This document shows positions 12,006 through 22,120 of a stretch of DNA of 51,378 nt, piece by piece. Origin of the DNA: Gracilariopsis chorda (lineage: Eukaryota; Rhodophyta; Florideophyceae; Gracilariales; Gracilariaceae). The first letter of the stretch is position 1, and each line of letters begins with the position of its first letter. A model generated the notes under the pieces. It ran no database searches. It was not told where the DNA came from and was given only the letters and a program-made list of their open reading frames with translations. The stretch spans positions 1 through 51,378 of the forward strand of contig NBIV01000365.1 in NCBI GenBank assembly GCA_003194525.1, read 5' to 3'. A program made the position numbers and the translations under genes.

Positions 12006-12931
12006 TGTGAAGCAATATTGCTAGGGGGGAGATCCTCCCAAGGCCTTCGCAGTCTTGCACTCTTGTGAGGTACGCGCACCGACAGGCCCGTCCGTACCAA
12101 AAGGTGTTAGGGTGGAAACCCGAGGTGGCTTCCGGCTATACCGACAGAGTTGATAAGGAAAATCAGGTTACCAGCTGGTCAACGTAGTGCACAGGTCCGT
12201 TTGAGTGGTGTCCTCGTTCACGGAGAATCCACAAAAGGAGAAAAGAAAAAAAGGGAGAAACCAAAAGAGAAGGTACAACCCGAAGGGTCGTGCGGAAGGT
12301 CGAAAGAGACCCAGCGTTGGGGGGTGTTTCTTGCTCAACCAGCACGGCAAAACTGAATACTGAGTCAAACGGCTATCTGTTCCCACAATATAAAGTAACC
12401 AAAACGGTAAAAACAGAGAACGCTGGGCGAACTAACGGGTTAAGACAGAGAAGTGGTTCTTGGTGATACTGTGGGAGTGAGTATAACGTGACCAAACGCG
12501 GTGAAACCCCACCAGGAGTCGGTCACATCGCGCAGGCGATGACCTCAAAGCCAAGTGACAGCTGGTTTTTACTTCAGGGTGAAACGGCAAGGCCGTCCTG
12601 CCTTAAGGACTATTGGGTGACAATAAATTAAGAATACTACTACTGTAGTGTGCCATAATTGTGGTCCACACACTTGTTTCACTTGGTGGCGCTGCCGGCC
12701 GTGGCACAATACGACAAGTGTGAATCATGCCAACCATGAATAATATGCGTACCCTTGCCACCACAGAAATCACCCACAAAGGTTCCAAAAATACCAATTA
12801 AAATTCATATCGAATTTCACCCAATATTTCCGAGGTTCCACTCATACCTGAGTTGACCCGGTGCCACATCGGTATTGAACCATTCATGATCCACCTCGCC
12901 TAGCGGATATCTGCGCACGCATTGCTTTACA
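12006..12931 (-). repeat. LTR H: probable solo LTR related to element C's LTR
   Basis: On the plus strand it starts TGTGAAGCAAT and ends ATTGCTTTACA, comparable with C's TGTGGTGCAAT and ATTGCACTACACA. Length (926 bp) is close to C's 916 bp. Shared blocks include CTTGCACTCTTG near 12054 and ACCCGAAGGGTCGTGCGGAA near 12280, and an AT-rich block lies near 12620. The flanks CATGC (12001-12005) and GATGC (12932-12936) match at four of five bases, fitting an old target duplication. No internal sequence is attached. Confidence 0.55.
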
Positions 12932-13239
12932 GATGCATGTATACAATTTTTGCGCAGTTTATTGACTCAATACATAAGGGTTGAAGGACTAGCGATTGAT
13001 GAAGGAGCGTAATGGAGTACTATAGCATCCCCCTCACAGTTTGACGCATGCCTACTGCGACGCTCGCTGTGGTTATTGCGACGATGACGGTGTGCTAGGA
13101 GTTGCTTTTTGGTGTTAGAACCAGTTTTCGGATCTCCGACACATACATGAACGTCGAGCCATCACCAACGCAATCTTCCCACATAGCTCAAGCCGGTAAG
13201 CCTCAGCACAGTCCAGAATGTGTTTTCGTTACGTATCGA
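12932..13239. other. Unassigned spacer between two LTRs
   Basis: I see no convincing coding sequence, RNA gene or repeat here. Short frames read as low-similarity shadows. Confidence 0.4.
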
Positions 13240-13791
13240 TGTTATACAGTGAGATCTGACAACATGCGCAGTGCAACGCGCGCTGGACCAATTGATCAGT
13301 GTGCCACGTGGGTTACAGTGGCTAAGTAATTAGTTTACTAATTTATTTAATTATTTTAGATAGGTATTGACACTCGGCTACTGTGGTGTGGGGCCATGCC
13401 ATTAGGGCCGGCCCCAACGTATGCCACGTAGCTGAGTACACCTGAGGATGAGCCTCGCTCACCCTTGAGGTGGGTACAGTGATCCCTCATCAAGGACGGT
13501 AAAGGTAAGCACCTCTTGGCTAAGTGTGATACCAACTGGTTTCTTCAATCCACCTTTTGGTTTCGCTGAGAGTATTCAGGCTTTTCTAACCCGTGTGCGC
13601 CGTACTACCAACATTACTAATTGGTTACAGTAGGCCCACCTGATATCTTGCGCCACTAGTGGTTTTATGCTGCCACACCCATTTGGCTACCCAGCTTCCA
13701 CCCTTCAGGTCGAGCCTTCGTCGCGCTCCCGTCAAATGTTTTCCAAACGGACTACCCCACTGGCACTTGACACCCAATTGGTTGTACCACA
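13240..13791 (+). repeat. LTR G, plus orientation, 5' type (followed by a primer-binding site)
   Basis: The right end is firm: TTGTACCACA, then three bases, then TGGTCTCCCGACC, exactly the LTR/primer-site layout of B. The left end at TGTTATACAGT is inferred from D's LTR start (TGTAGTACAAT) and from the distance to the CACGTG box (13305-13310), so it is less certain. An AT-rich core promoter lies at 13327-13362. No plus-strand gag follows; the sequence runs into the 3' end of element D in the opposite orientation. Confidence 0.6.
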
Positions 13792-13794
13792 TTT

Positions 13795-13809
13795 TGGTCT
13801 CCCGACCTA
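13795..13809 (+). other. Primer-binding site of orphan LTR G
   Basis: TGGTCTCCCGACCTA, identical over 15 bases to the sites of B (25669-25683) and D (20601-20615). Confidence 0.75.
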
Positions 13810-13881
13810 ATGTAGAGGAAAATAGAGCGAGCGGCGCGGCCAAGAGGCAGATTGCCGATGCACCGTGGCACGCGCGCGTCC

Positions 13882-14151
13882 CTATTGGCCAGAGGCGTTT
13901 CGGGGCGCCTTAGCAGTGAATCTGTGGTCAGGGATACGCCCTTTTCGGAGATTGTGCTCCATGTAGCGCATTTTGGTCCAATAGCGATTAATAAAATCCA
14001 CCGGGATATTTTCAGGCGGTATCCACTGGTCTTCCTCCGGGCCATAGCCATACCAGCTGAATTTGTAGAGCATCTCACCTTTTTCGTCAAGGCCAGCGGA
14101 GACGATGCGGTATATGACATATTTGCGGCGGTGCTGCTCTGTTAAATACAT
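13882..14151 (-). pseudogene. Element D chromodomain (C-terminus of Pol)
   Basis: The domain reads YVIYRIVSAG, then LYKFSWYGYGPEEDQWIP and a PENIP-type helix start. This is the aromatic-cage layout of integrase chromodomains, which direct insertion to marked chromatin. It aligns with C's domain at 50161-50505 and B's at 33150-33370. It is a retrotransposon part, not a host HP1-type gene. Confidence 0.75.
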
Positions 14152-14745
14152 GTTCTCGAAGGCTGCATAGCCGTCGTCTGACGAGACAGTTTTGCCGCCC
14201 CATTCTCCATGGTTTGTTCCTCGGAGCGCGGCATGTTGCGCCGATTCTTAGGCAATGGCACCCTGTGGACCCACTTTATTGACCTGAGGACCAACATGGT
14301 CAGCGGTAATGCGTGTATCCAGCGATGCCGCCAAGGTCGTCGGTCTGGATGGTAATGGCAGCCTTGATGGGGCTGCTTCGACCACTGGAGTGCTTGAGTG
14401 CGGGGCGGGAGGTGGTGGCGTCAGAACTCGTAGAGATGTGCGCACAACGGCCTGCGGTACGCTCGCACTTCCGGTAGGGTGGTGCATTGCTCCGACTGAC
14501 GGGCAAGGTGACATGGACACGCGTTCAGTCGACACAATATCCTGAAGGCCTTGCTCTGTCGTACCCGTATGGACAGTGGACGTGATAATCCTATATGTTC
14601 CGCTGGACCAAGGTACCAACTTGGCCGCAGTGTCTTCGGCCTCGTGTTCTTCCTCGGGTGGCCGTTCCAAATGGACATAGTCCCCTGGGAAAAACTCTGG
14701 CACAAACCAGATGGCCTAACCAAAGTCCGCTTTGTAGCGCTTCTT
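14152..14745 (-). pseudogene. Element D integrase C-terminal module and linker
   Basis: Frame 14703-14248 begins with PEFFPGDYVHLERP, a typical start of the integrase C-terminal module, and continues into a Pro/Ser/Thr-rich linker. It is shorter than the linker of A and B. Confidence 0.55.
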
Positions 14746-14748
14746 CGC

Positions 14749-15846
14749 TTAGTGCAAATGGGTCTGGGCGGCCTTCAGGATAGAATCGATTCGCTTATGC
14801 AAATACCTTTTGTCCTGAGCTGACGTCATCTCGCCAGGAACTTCCTGAAGGATGCCTGTATCCTGTAGGTCTACCATGTAGGGCGAAGGCACCTGGAACA
14901 GGGTAAGAGCAAAGTGTGTCGTACCCGTGGACCTATGAACTTGATTATTGTAGGCATAGACCAAAGGTTGAACGTAATCGTCCCAGTCCAACTGGTGCTC
15001 AGCCACGTAGTGGCTCAACCTAGAGGTCAGCGTCCTATTAACACGCTTAGCTTCTCCATTGGTCTGCAAGTAGTTGGCGGTAGTAAGGAGGTGTTTTAGA
15101 CCTACGGCCGAGCACACATGTTCGAAGAACTTGGAGACACATTGTGGGCCATTGTCATTCAACAGATATAAAGACAGACCCTACGGGTATATCCAGTGGA
15201 ACAGAAATGGCATGGAAACATCAGTTGCCGTGGCGGCCCGTAAGGGAATAGCACACGTCATCTTGGAAAACCTGTTGGTAATAACCAAGATGAAGGAGTG
15301 CCCATGGGTCGATTTAGGGAAAGGTCCTAGGATGTTCATGGCAACGAATTCCAAAGGTCCTAGGATGTTCATGGCAACGAATTCCAAAGGTCCTGCCACA
15401 GGGAATAACTTAAGCTATCCCTGTTGCAGCGCTCGTGTCCCCCAATTTTTACCGCATGCTGCGCATCGCCGTGCGGTCTCCATTACATCATTGGCAATGA
15501 AAGGCCAATAGAGGAATCTCCTTAAGGTCTGATACATTTTCGTCCTGCCTGGGTGGCCAGAAAACCGAGGGTAATGAGCTAGGTATAGAAGACTTGCCTG
15601 AAGGGCCTTTGGAAAAACCCGCTGTAGTGCCCTATCAAGTGCAGAGTGGCGGCACAATATTCCTTGACGGTCATAATCAAACAAGCAACCAGGGGTCCCG
15701 ACTGCAGTAGCCCACTGTACACACTTTCCATCACCCTTCTGGGCCGCGAGGAATTCCTCGAGGAATATGGGGGTGAGGTCTCCTACTTCTGCTTCGGCCA
15801 CGTGGACTTCCAAGGATGGGTCCTCCCAGTCAATAGTGCATAACAT
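14749..15846 (-). pseudogene. Element D integrase zinc domain and catalytic core
   Basis: 15846-15415 holds the H-H-C-C zinc domain (HYPRFSGHPGR to CAACG). 15399-15181 holds the start of the core, damaged by an in-frame 33-bp tandem duplication (15323-15355 and 15356-15388); both copies read MNILGP where A has a catalytic Asp. 15162-14749 keeps the second Asp (NDNGPQ) but has NGEAKRVNR, with Lys where the catalytic Glu belongs. The enzyme should be inactive. Confidence 0.78.
15323..15388 (-). repeat. 33-bp perfect tandem duplication in D integrase
   Basis: Two identical 33-base units (15323-15355, 15356-15388) add 11 residues in frame to the catalytic core. Confidence 0.9.
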
Positions 15847-15861
15847 GACCTTAGGTTCTTC

Positions 15862-17170
15862 TTAACTCCCTTGGCTAGTGGTAATGTCTCCTACCAGGTC
15901 ACCCATTTCTGGATCATCGTCCGCATCCTGTAGACCGTCCCATATGGCGGGAATCTCATCGTCCAATGGGGTTTGATCCGTGCCATCGGTCAGGATACAA
16001 GATAACGCATCGGCATCTTGGTGCTCTAAGCCAGGCCTATAGGTAGCCTCATACTCAAATTCGGCCAACCGGAATTTCCAGCGGGCCAAACGGGATGATG
16101 CATCGATCATTTTCAAAAGCCATCGGAGGCATTGTGATCTGTGCTAATGGTAAACCTAGTACCCTCTAGGTAAAGTTGCAGCTGTAAAAGTGACCAGAAA
16201 ATGGCCGAAAATTCTCGTTCGGACGTGCTGTATTTCCTTTTGTCCTTCGTTAACGAACGGCTCCAGTATCGAATCGGTCGATAGTCCTTCGGAGAATCTT
16301 GCTCTTGGAGCAGCGCGCATCCAAATTGGGTTGCCGAGGCATCCGTATCAAGGACGTAAGGTTTGTTTGCCCTGGGCAAGAACAAGATTGGGGGGTTTAC
16401 TAAATGGTCCTCGAGGCCCTCGTAGGCTTCGAACTGCTCGTATGTTAGGTCATCAAATTCCGAAGGGGTCCTTTTCTTGAGCATCTCGTTCAGCGGAGGC
16501 GCAATCTTCGCAAACCCAGCGACAAACCTTCGGTACACATTGCATAAACCTAAAAAGGATCGCAGTTCCGTGTGGGTCTTCGGGGGTTTCGCATCCCTAA
16601 AGACCTTCGTCGTAGTTTTCGCTACCTGGACCTTACCAGATAAGACCACGTGGCCAAGATAGTTCACAGAGGGCTGGAAGTAAAAACAATTCCTCAGCTT
16701 TAGAGTGACACGGTCCTGCTAGATTAACCTTAGGACAGCCTCCACATGAGTGAAGTGTTCACCAACGGACCTCGAAAAGATGATTACGTCGTCCAAGTAG
16801 ACCAGGGCAAACTTCCATTTCACCCTGGATAGTATGATATGCATTGCCCGCTAGAAGGTAGCCGGTGCGTTCATCAGTCCGAAGGGTATACGCGTGATTC
16901 GGACCAATCCCTCGTGGGTCGTAAAGGTAGTCAAAGGCTTAGCCTTGTCGTCCATTGGTACTTGCCAGTAGCTGCAATTTGCTTCCAACATGGTAAGAAC
17001 TTGTGCCTCCCCCAGGGAATCAAGACAGTCATCCATCCTCGGAATAAGATAGGTGTCCCGTTTGGTCAATGCATTGAGCTTACGTTAATCAATGCAAAAC
17101 CGTACGGTACCATCTTTCTTGTCCACATGGACAAAAAGGCTTGCCCATTCGGCCTCATTGGGTGGGGCAC
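15862..17170 (-). pseudogene. Element D reverse transcriptase and RNase H
   Basis: 17069-16851 carries RT residues (TYLIPRMDDCLDSLG and IPFGLMNAPATF). The YLDD region near 16780-16805 is in a broken frame. 16667-16113 carries the connection and RNase H (HTELRSFLGLCNVYRRF, YVLDTDASATQFGCALL, YWSRSL). 16116-15862 carries the tether (DADALSC). Several frameshifts and stops separate the pieces. Confidence 0.8.
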
Positions 17171-18313
17171 GTTCAGTTACTCCGGCGTTCCGTATCTTCT
17201 CCATATCTTTCGCCCCTATTTCTCTTCCTTTCAGGCCTTTCCTGTAAGTGTGCTGTTACTGCGGCGTGGCTCCATCCTTGAGGTACATGCGGTGTTTCCT
17301 CGCATCTATCTGTCCCATTTTGCCACTCCACATTCCGGCTAAGTCCTTTATGAGCTAATGACCTCTTTCCTGTAAGGCTCAAAATCCTCACCGAGGTTAC
17401 CTCCGTTCTCCCAATTAGCCATTGGTTCGCTACTCGACGGTAGGTTTCCGAGCTCACCCTCCATAAAGGCCACTGGGGCAGGTAGGTTAATTTCAACTAC
17501 TGTACCTTTGAGCAGCCTGGTGGGTTTGTACGGAAATTGCTCACTCGTACCCGCGAATGGCCTATTTGGTACAACATCCATCACTCCATTGGCCCTTAGC
17601 GATAAATGCTTCGTGACCAGCTTGGGTTGATTCTGCAAAGACAAAAGACCTGAGGATTCGCACACATCAGCGGCCGCCACTTGGGTCATCGGTGGTATTA
17701 CTATCGCCTTGGCCAAGCGTAGCTAATTGGACAACGTCCGCTTGGGGAACCTCGGTCTTGAAAGGGTGGCTTCGGGTCCGGGGCGTGCTCTAACAATGAA
17801 CAATGGCGGTCCTCGATGGAATGAAACTTTCCTTTGGCCAGGATAGATAGCTATAACATATCTATCATTAAAACTGGCCCCTACGATACCCTCTGCCTCC
17901 AGGTTCAGACATACAAGAAACCAATTCCTGACCTTCAAGTGACCCAATTGGATGTAAGTCGGGATGATCCCGGGGATATCAATTGTTCAGCGTGACGCGA
18001 CCGTCACCCTTGGCGACTTCCACTCCTGCAGCATCCTATCCCAGCCCATGTACCAGGTTTGGGCTTGCATCCCTGTCCAACACGGCAATGAAAGTCTGCG
18101 TGGTGTTCGTTTCCAGTCCAAGGGTCCCGGTTACTTTATAATTCTCCTTCCGTAGGACACCTACTGCGTCCTCAAGGTCTTCCCACTGGTCTACGGCGTA
18201 CGCCTGACTGACGTCCCGATGATTTCCGTCCTTCGGTTCTAACTTTCTCTTCTCCTCTAGGGTCTTCCGAACCGGAGTACTGACGCAATAGATGTTAGAA
18301 GAGCTGCACGCCT
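17171..18313 (-). pseudogene. Element D protease region, heavily decayed
   Basis: By position this interval should encode the protease and the spacer to RT. Frames 17716-17348 and 17947-17723 look like the flanks of a gypsy protease, but I find no intact D-S/T-G active site. Confidence 0.45.
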
Positions 18314-18763
18314 CTATGCTTCCCTCCGGTCATTTTCCTGTGTCTTCAGTGCCACAGGATTGTTCTGATGGTCAGGGTGCTCGAGCGCATCGGCAGGCTC
18401 GTCTAGCATACTGACCTGAGTTTGCTGCACGGAATTCGTAAGGGATGTTACATACCTTGACCTCCCCGGAGTCTCTGTGGTTCTCTGGTTAATTGACCTT
18501 CGGTAGTAGCCTTCCGCGCAGCGCATCTGATAGTTCTCCCCCGTTCGGACCATGACAGTCTTACGGATTTCCTCAGGCATAAATTTGACGCAGTCACATG
18601 GACAGGCCACGGACAGGCAAATGAAACACGGCTGATTGGACTTCGTAAAAATATCCTTCCGCGGCGCCACTGGAGAAAATTTGAGAGCAACCGTAGCAAA
18701 TGGTGTGGTCGTCCCTGAGGTCAGAACCGATGGTGCACCAGACAAGGCCGGAGAGTAGCTCAC
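18314..18763 (-). pseudogene. Element D nucleocapsid-like segment
   Basis: It contains CFICLSVACPCDC at the place where B has its CX2CX4HX4C knuckle; the His position is Cys, so the site is probably degenerate. It overlaps the gag remnant by a few bases in another frame. Confidence 0.5.
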
Positions 18764-20263
18764 CGTGAGTGCGCCTGCAGCTTCAGAGTGTCCATAGGCT
18801 GAGTCAGTATCGGTCCGTGACTTGACCAGATGGGCACTTCCTCCCTTCGACAGGGGTCTGTGCGTCCCCTGGTATCCACATCACCCGCACGGCGGGAGGT
18901 CCTATAGGTCTTCCGGTACCCTTTGGCGAACCTCACCAGCTGACGTAGCGAAAGTTCCGGATGGGCGGTGTAGTGATTACTGACGTGAGTCCGTATGGCT
19001 GGTAACAGACCTGCGATAAGGTATCGCTTCAGCAGACCTTCGGAAAACACGTTTCCGCAACGGCAGGCACGTGTCTCAAGTTGGTCAGCAAAGTCCGTTT
19101 TGGTCACATTGGAACCTTGATGGTATCCAATGACGTCCTGATAGGCATCCATTATGTGGCCATCGGAGGCATGGGTCTCCAATACATAGTGAACGACCTC
19201 AGGGTAGGTTCATTAAAGCTCCCTCTGACAAGCATGTACAGGATTGGCTGAGCCAGATATCTTAGCAACCATATGGTTTTCCTTTGACCACTGAGTAGGA
19301 ACTGAAATAGGAACATTGCAGCTCCTTCATCGATACCGTTCTGGTCACAGGCCACTTGGAACGAACTGCAGAACCTAAGGACTTCAATGGGATCCTTCCC
19401 AGAACACTTGTCCTGGATAGTCACTTGCATCCTCTTGGCCAACCTAGCAATATTCTTGGCGACCGATGAGGTGTATCGGTTGGACCGTCCCACAGGCGGT
19501 ACCTGTTCACGTCTAAACCCTTCTAGAAAAGCTCATTAGTCATGGCCAATGGTCCGAGGCGTCGAACGTCTGCCTCCTCCGCATCTGTATCGGAGGTGCT
19601 GGAGGAGTCCGAATGGTCGTCATCACTTGAGTCCGAGTGGTCTCTCTTCCGACGGCTCGACCTCTTTGACCTTCGCTTACTCTTCTTTTTCCTCTGGTAT
19701 ACGGCACTTCCATAGTCCCTCAAGACAGGCTTTTCACTGACCCGATGGTATTCTGCGGCATGCCCAATGCCGTATTGACCAATGGGCTGATCTTCCGCCC
19801 GGCCTCTCTGTCTCTGAGGTCTCTCTACCCCAGGCCGTTGATGTTCCAACGGACGTTTCTGATGGTTTACCAGGCAAGGGGGTAATTCTGAAGCTGCGCC
19901 CTGGGATCCGGTCTGGTCTGTCCGATGGAAAACTGACGGTCTACTTTGAGAAACAGCTCTAGAGCTGCCAAATTGGCCTACCTGGCGTGTGATTTCCCCG
20001 TAAATGGTCGTGGCGATTGACTCTACTAGTACATCCGAGTGAACGACCAGAGGAACTAGTCGGTGAGGCAACATGAAGAGGCGTTTGCAAAGTGCCCTAT
20101 CCAACCGGTCTCTTACAAATTGCTCCACTTGTTCTTCACACCAAGAACGGAGTTGCAGCCATAGGAGAGTGGCAACCTCGTCCACCATTTGGGCATTGGG
20201 GGCGAGTGGGGCTGGGTCCTGACGCTGTAGTTCAATATTTATTTGGTCGGCCGACTGGTTCAA
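18764..20263 (-). pseudogene. Element D Gag, broken by frameshifts
   Basis: 20263-19523 is the N-terminal part, ending in a basic patch (RRSKRSSRRKRDH) and a Ser/Asp tract like that of A and B. 19493-19152 and 19182-18760 carry the capsid domain (KDPIEVLRFCSSFQ and LKRYLIAGLLPAIRTHV), which aligns with A's EDPVLVLDFLSRF and MFIDGLDPAIRSSV. Frames shift between the pieces. Confidence 0.7.
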
Positions 20264-20600
20264 CTGTTCGACCCAGTCGCGAAGGCGGGCGACAAATGGC
20301 GAACCTCAGATGAGTCGTACGGATTTGTCCACTGGGTCAATTGTACGTCCATCAGAACGGCTGCGCGTGCTCCTGTGGTCACTTGCACTGTCCCCTTGGG
20401 CGGGTACCGGTGCAGGAGTGTCCGAAGTGGCCACGGCTGCTGGGTTCCTTGTTGGACGTCTGTTGTGGGGTGGGGGTGTTGGTTATCCATGAGGTGAAGT
20501 TTGCTTTCAGGTCGGAAACGACGACAAGTAGTCCAATGGTAGAAGTCCTATTCGATTTCTTTCGGTCTGAAAATTCTAAATGGCATTTCTTGTAGGTTTA

Positions 20601-20615
20601 TAGGTCGGGAGACCA
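20601..20615 (-). other. Element D primer-binding site
   Basis: The minus strand reads TGGTCTCCCGACCTA, two or three bases inside the 5' LTR and about 340 nt upstream of the gag start. Confidence 0.75.
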
Positions 20616-20618
20616 GAT

Positions 20619-21144
20619 TTAGTAGAATACTAGTCCAAAGGCCAAGTGGGGAAGTTGTACCTACTAGGGGTAGCGGTGGCAGAGTACCAGCCACTCGGTT
20701 GACAGGCCACTGGGGTGTAGTTGTGTCTTGGGCATCTTTTGACGTGCAGTCGCAATAAGAGGGCGTAGTCTGAGGTCCGTACAGGTCGGGCGCACTCGTA
20801 ACGATGGCTTAAAAGCCTGTGTCCACTGGAAGCTTGGGGGCGAGTAGAGGACGGAGGTGGTGCTTGCTTTTACTCCTCAGTGGCCGGCTGCACTCGAGCC
20901 AACTAATATAGTCGGCTAGCTCTAGAACACCAGTAAATACTACTAAAAAATTAAATAGAATACTATAATATTCCACAGTGCACTTTACGGCAGTGCCAGG
21001 TCCACCGGACGTCACACTTCAGATCACCATTATCTCTGACCCACGTGGCTAATATTGACACGTGCTGGTAGGGCTCTGGTCCTTCGTCCACCGTTTCGGC
21101 ACTCCAGCTTGCCAGTCATCTGACATTAGAGCTATTGTACTACA
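20619..21144 (-). repeat. Element D 5' LTR (about 526 bp)
   Basis: The start TGTAGTACAATAG at 21144 and the end beside the primer site give the limits; the last bases (TTCTACTAA) are eroded relative to G's TTGTACCACA, so the inner edge is uncertain by a few bases. Two CACGTG boxes (21042-21047 and 21059-21064) lie upstream of an AT-rich block at 20934-20975. Confidence 0.6.
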
Positions 21145-22120
21145 GGTAACCCGTCCGGTTTTTTCTACTACCTCGAAGGCGCCATTGACTGCTTACACGT
21201 GATCGGGTTTACTGAGGCTCCGGACGACCCATGTCTTTTTATGAAACACAAGTCACCCACCAACTACACCATCATTTGTCTCAATAGCGACGACTATGTA
21301 GTCCCCTAAACCACCACCAGCAACATCGACAGCCTGTTCTCATAGCTCTCAAAAAAGTACAACATCCGCCGAACTGGCACATCGACAAGATACCTCGGAT
21401 GGACAATCATCTACACTGATCATGATGTACATATCAGCCAGCCTAACTACATAAAGCAAGCTCTTGCCTTTGCCTAGCTTTCCACTTGCAATCCTTCACC
21501 GTCCCCCCACGATTTGAAAGCCAAGTTTCACTGCCTTATGGACAACAAGACACTTTTATCCAGCCTCAATGACCTTTACCGGCAAATTTTCGGTACTCTC
21601 CGATAGGTGACGGATTGTACTCGACCTTTTATCGCCTATGCCGTATTGTGCCTTGGCCATGCGTCTCAGAACACCACAGTTTGACATTGGAACCTTTTGA
21701 AAGACGTTCTGAGGTACCTCCAAGGCACAAAAGAAAATGGCACACTTTTCCGTTACGTTCGTGAGTCAAACTCTGCACAACTATTATTTACGACCTATGC
21801 CGACGCTGACTTTGCTACAGACCAAACTAACAGGAAATCCATACCAGACTTAATCTCCATGTTCTGCGACCACCCGATTTCTTTGGCCTCCTGTCAACAG
21901 TCTTGCGTGGCACTCTCAACTGCCAAATCAGAATACACTGCCACCACATCAGTCGTCCAAACTACTTTCTTTCTTCGGTGCACGCTGCACTTTTTTCATC
22001 TCCTCGACCCCTGCCCCTCTCTTGTCCTAGTCGACCACCCATCGGGTCTTGTTATCGGTCAAAACACAGGACACTCAAAACGCCCCGAGTTAATTGACTC
22101 AGGGTATCATTAGATCCGAG
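21145..22120 (+). pseudogene. Ty1/copia pol fragment (late RT and RNase H)
   Basis: Broken frames read in order: FTEAPDDPCLF and CLNSDDYVV (copia RT end), TSTRYLGWTI, then 21697-22113 with MKDVLRYLQGTKENG, TTYADADFATDQTNRKS and ALSTAKSEYTATTS, the classical copia RNase H blocks. No LTR, integrase or gag of this element is seen. It abuts D's LTR on the left. Confidence 0.85.

Larger units (their letters stand above)
13811..21144 (-). mobile_element. Element D: decayed Ty3/gypsy chromodomain element with 5' LTR only
   Basis: On the minus strand the order is 5' LTR, primer site, gag, zinc-knuckle-like segment, pol and chromodomain. It belongs to the same broad lineage as A and B, as shown by gag capsid similarity, the Ser/Asp tract after a basic patch, the same primer site and a chromodomain C-terminus. 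It is older, with stops and frameshifts throughout. No 3' LTR is visible left of the chromodomain; an oppositely oriented LTR plus primer site (G) stands there instead. Confidence 0.85.

Noticed and set aside
13882..14151. Host chromodomain protein (HP1/CBX-like)
   Set aside because: It directly follows the integrase C-terminal module in a gypsy element and aligns with the element chromodomains of B and C.
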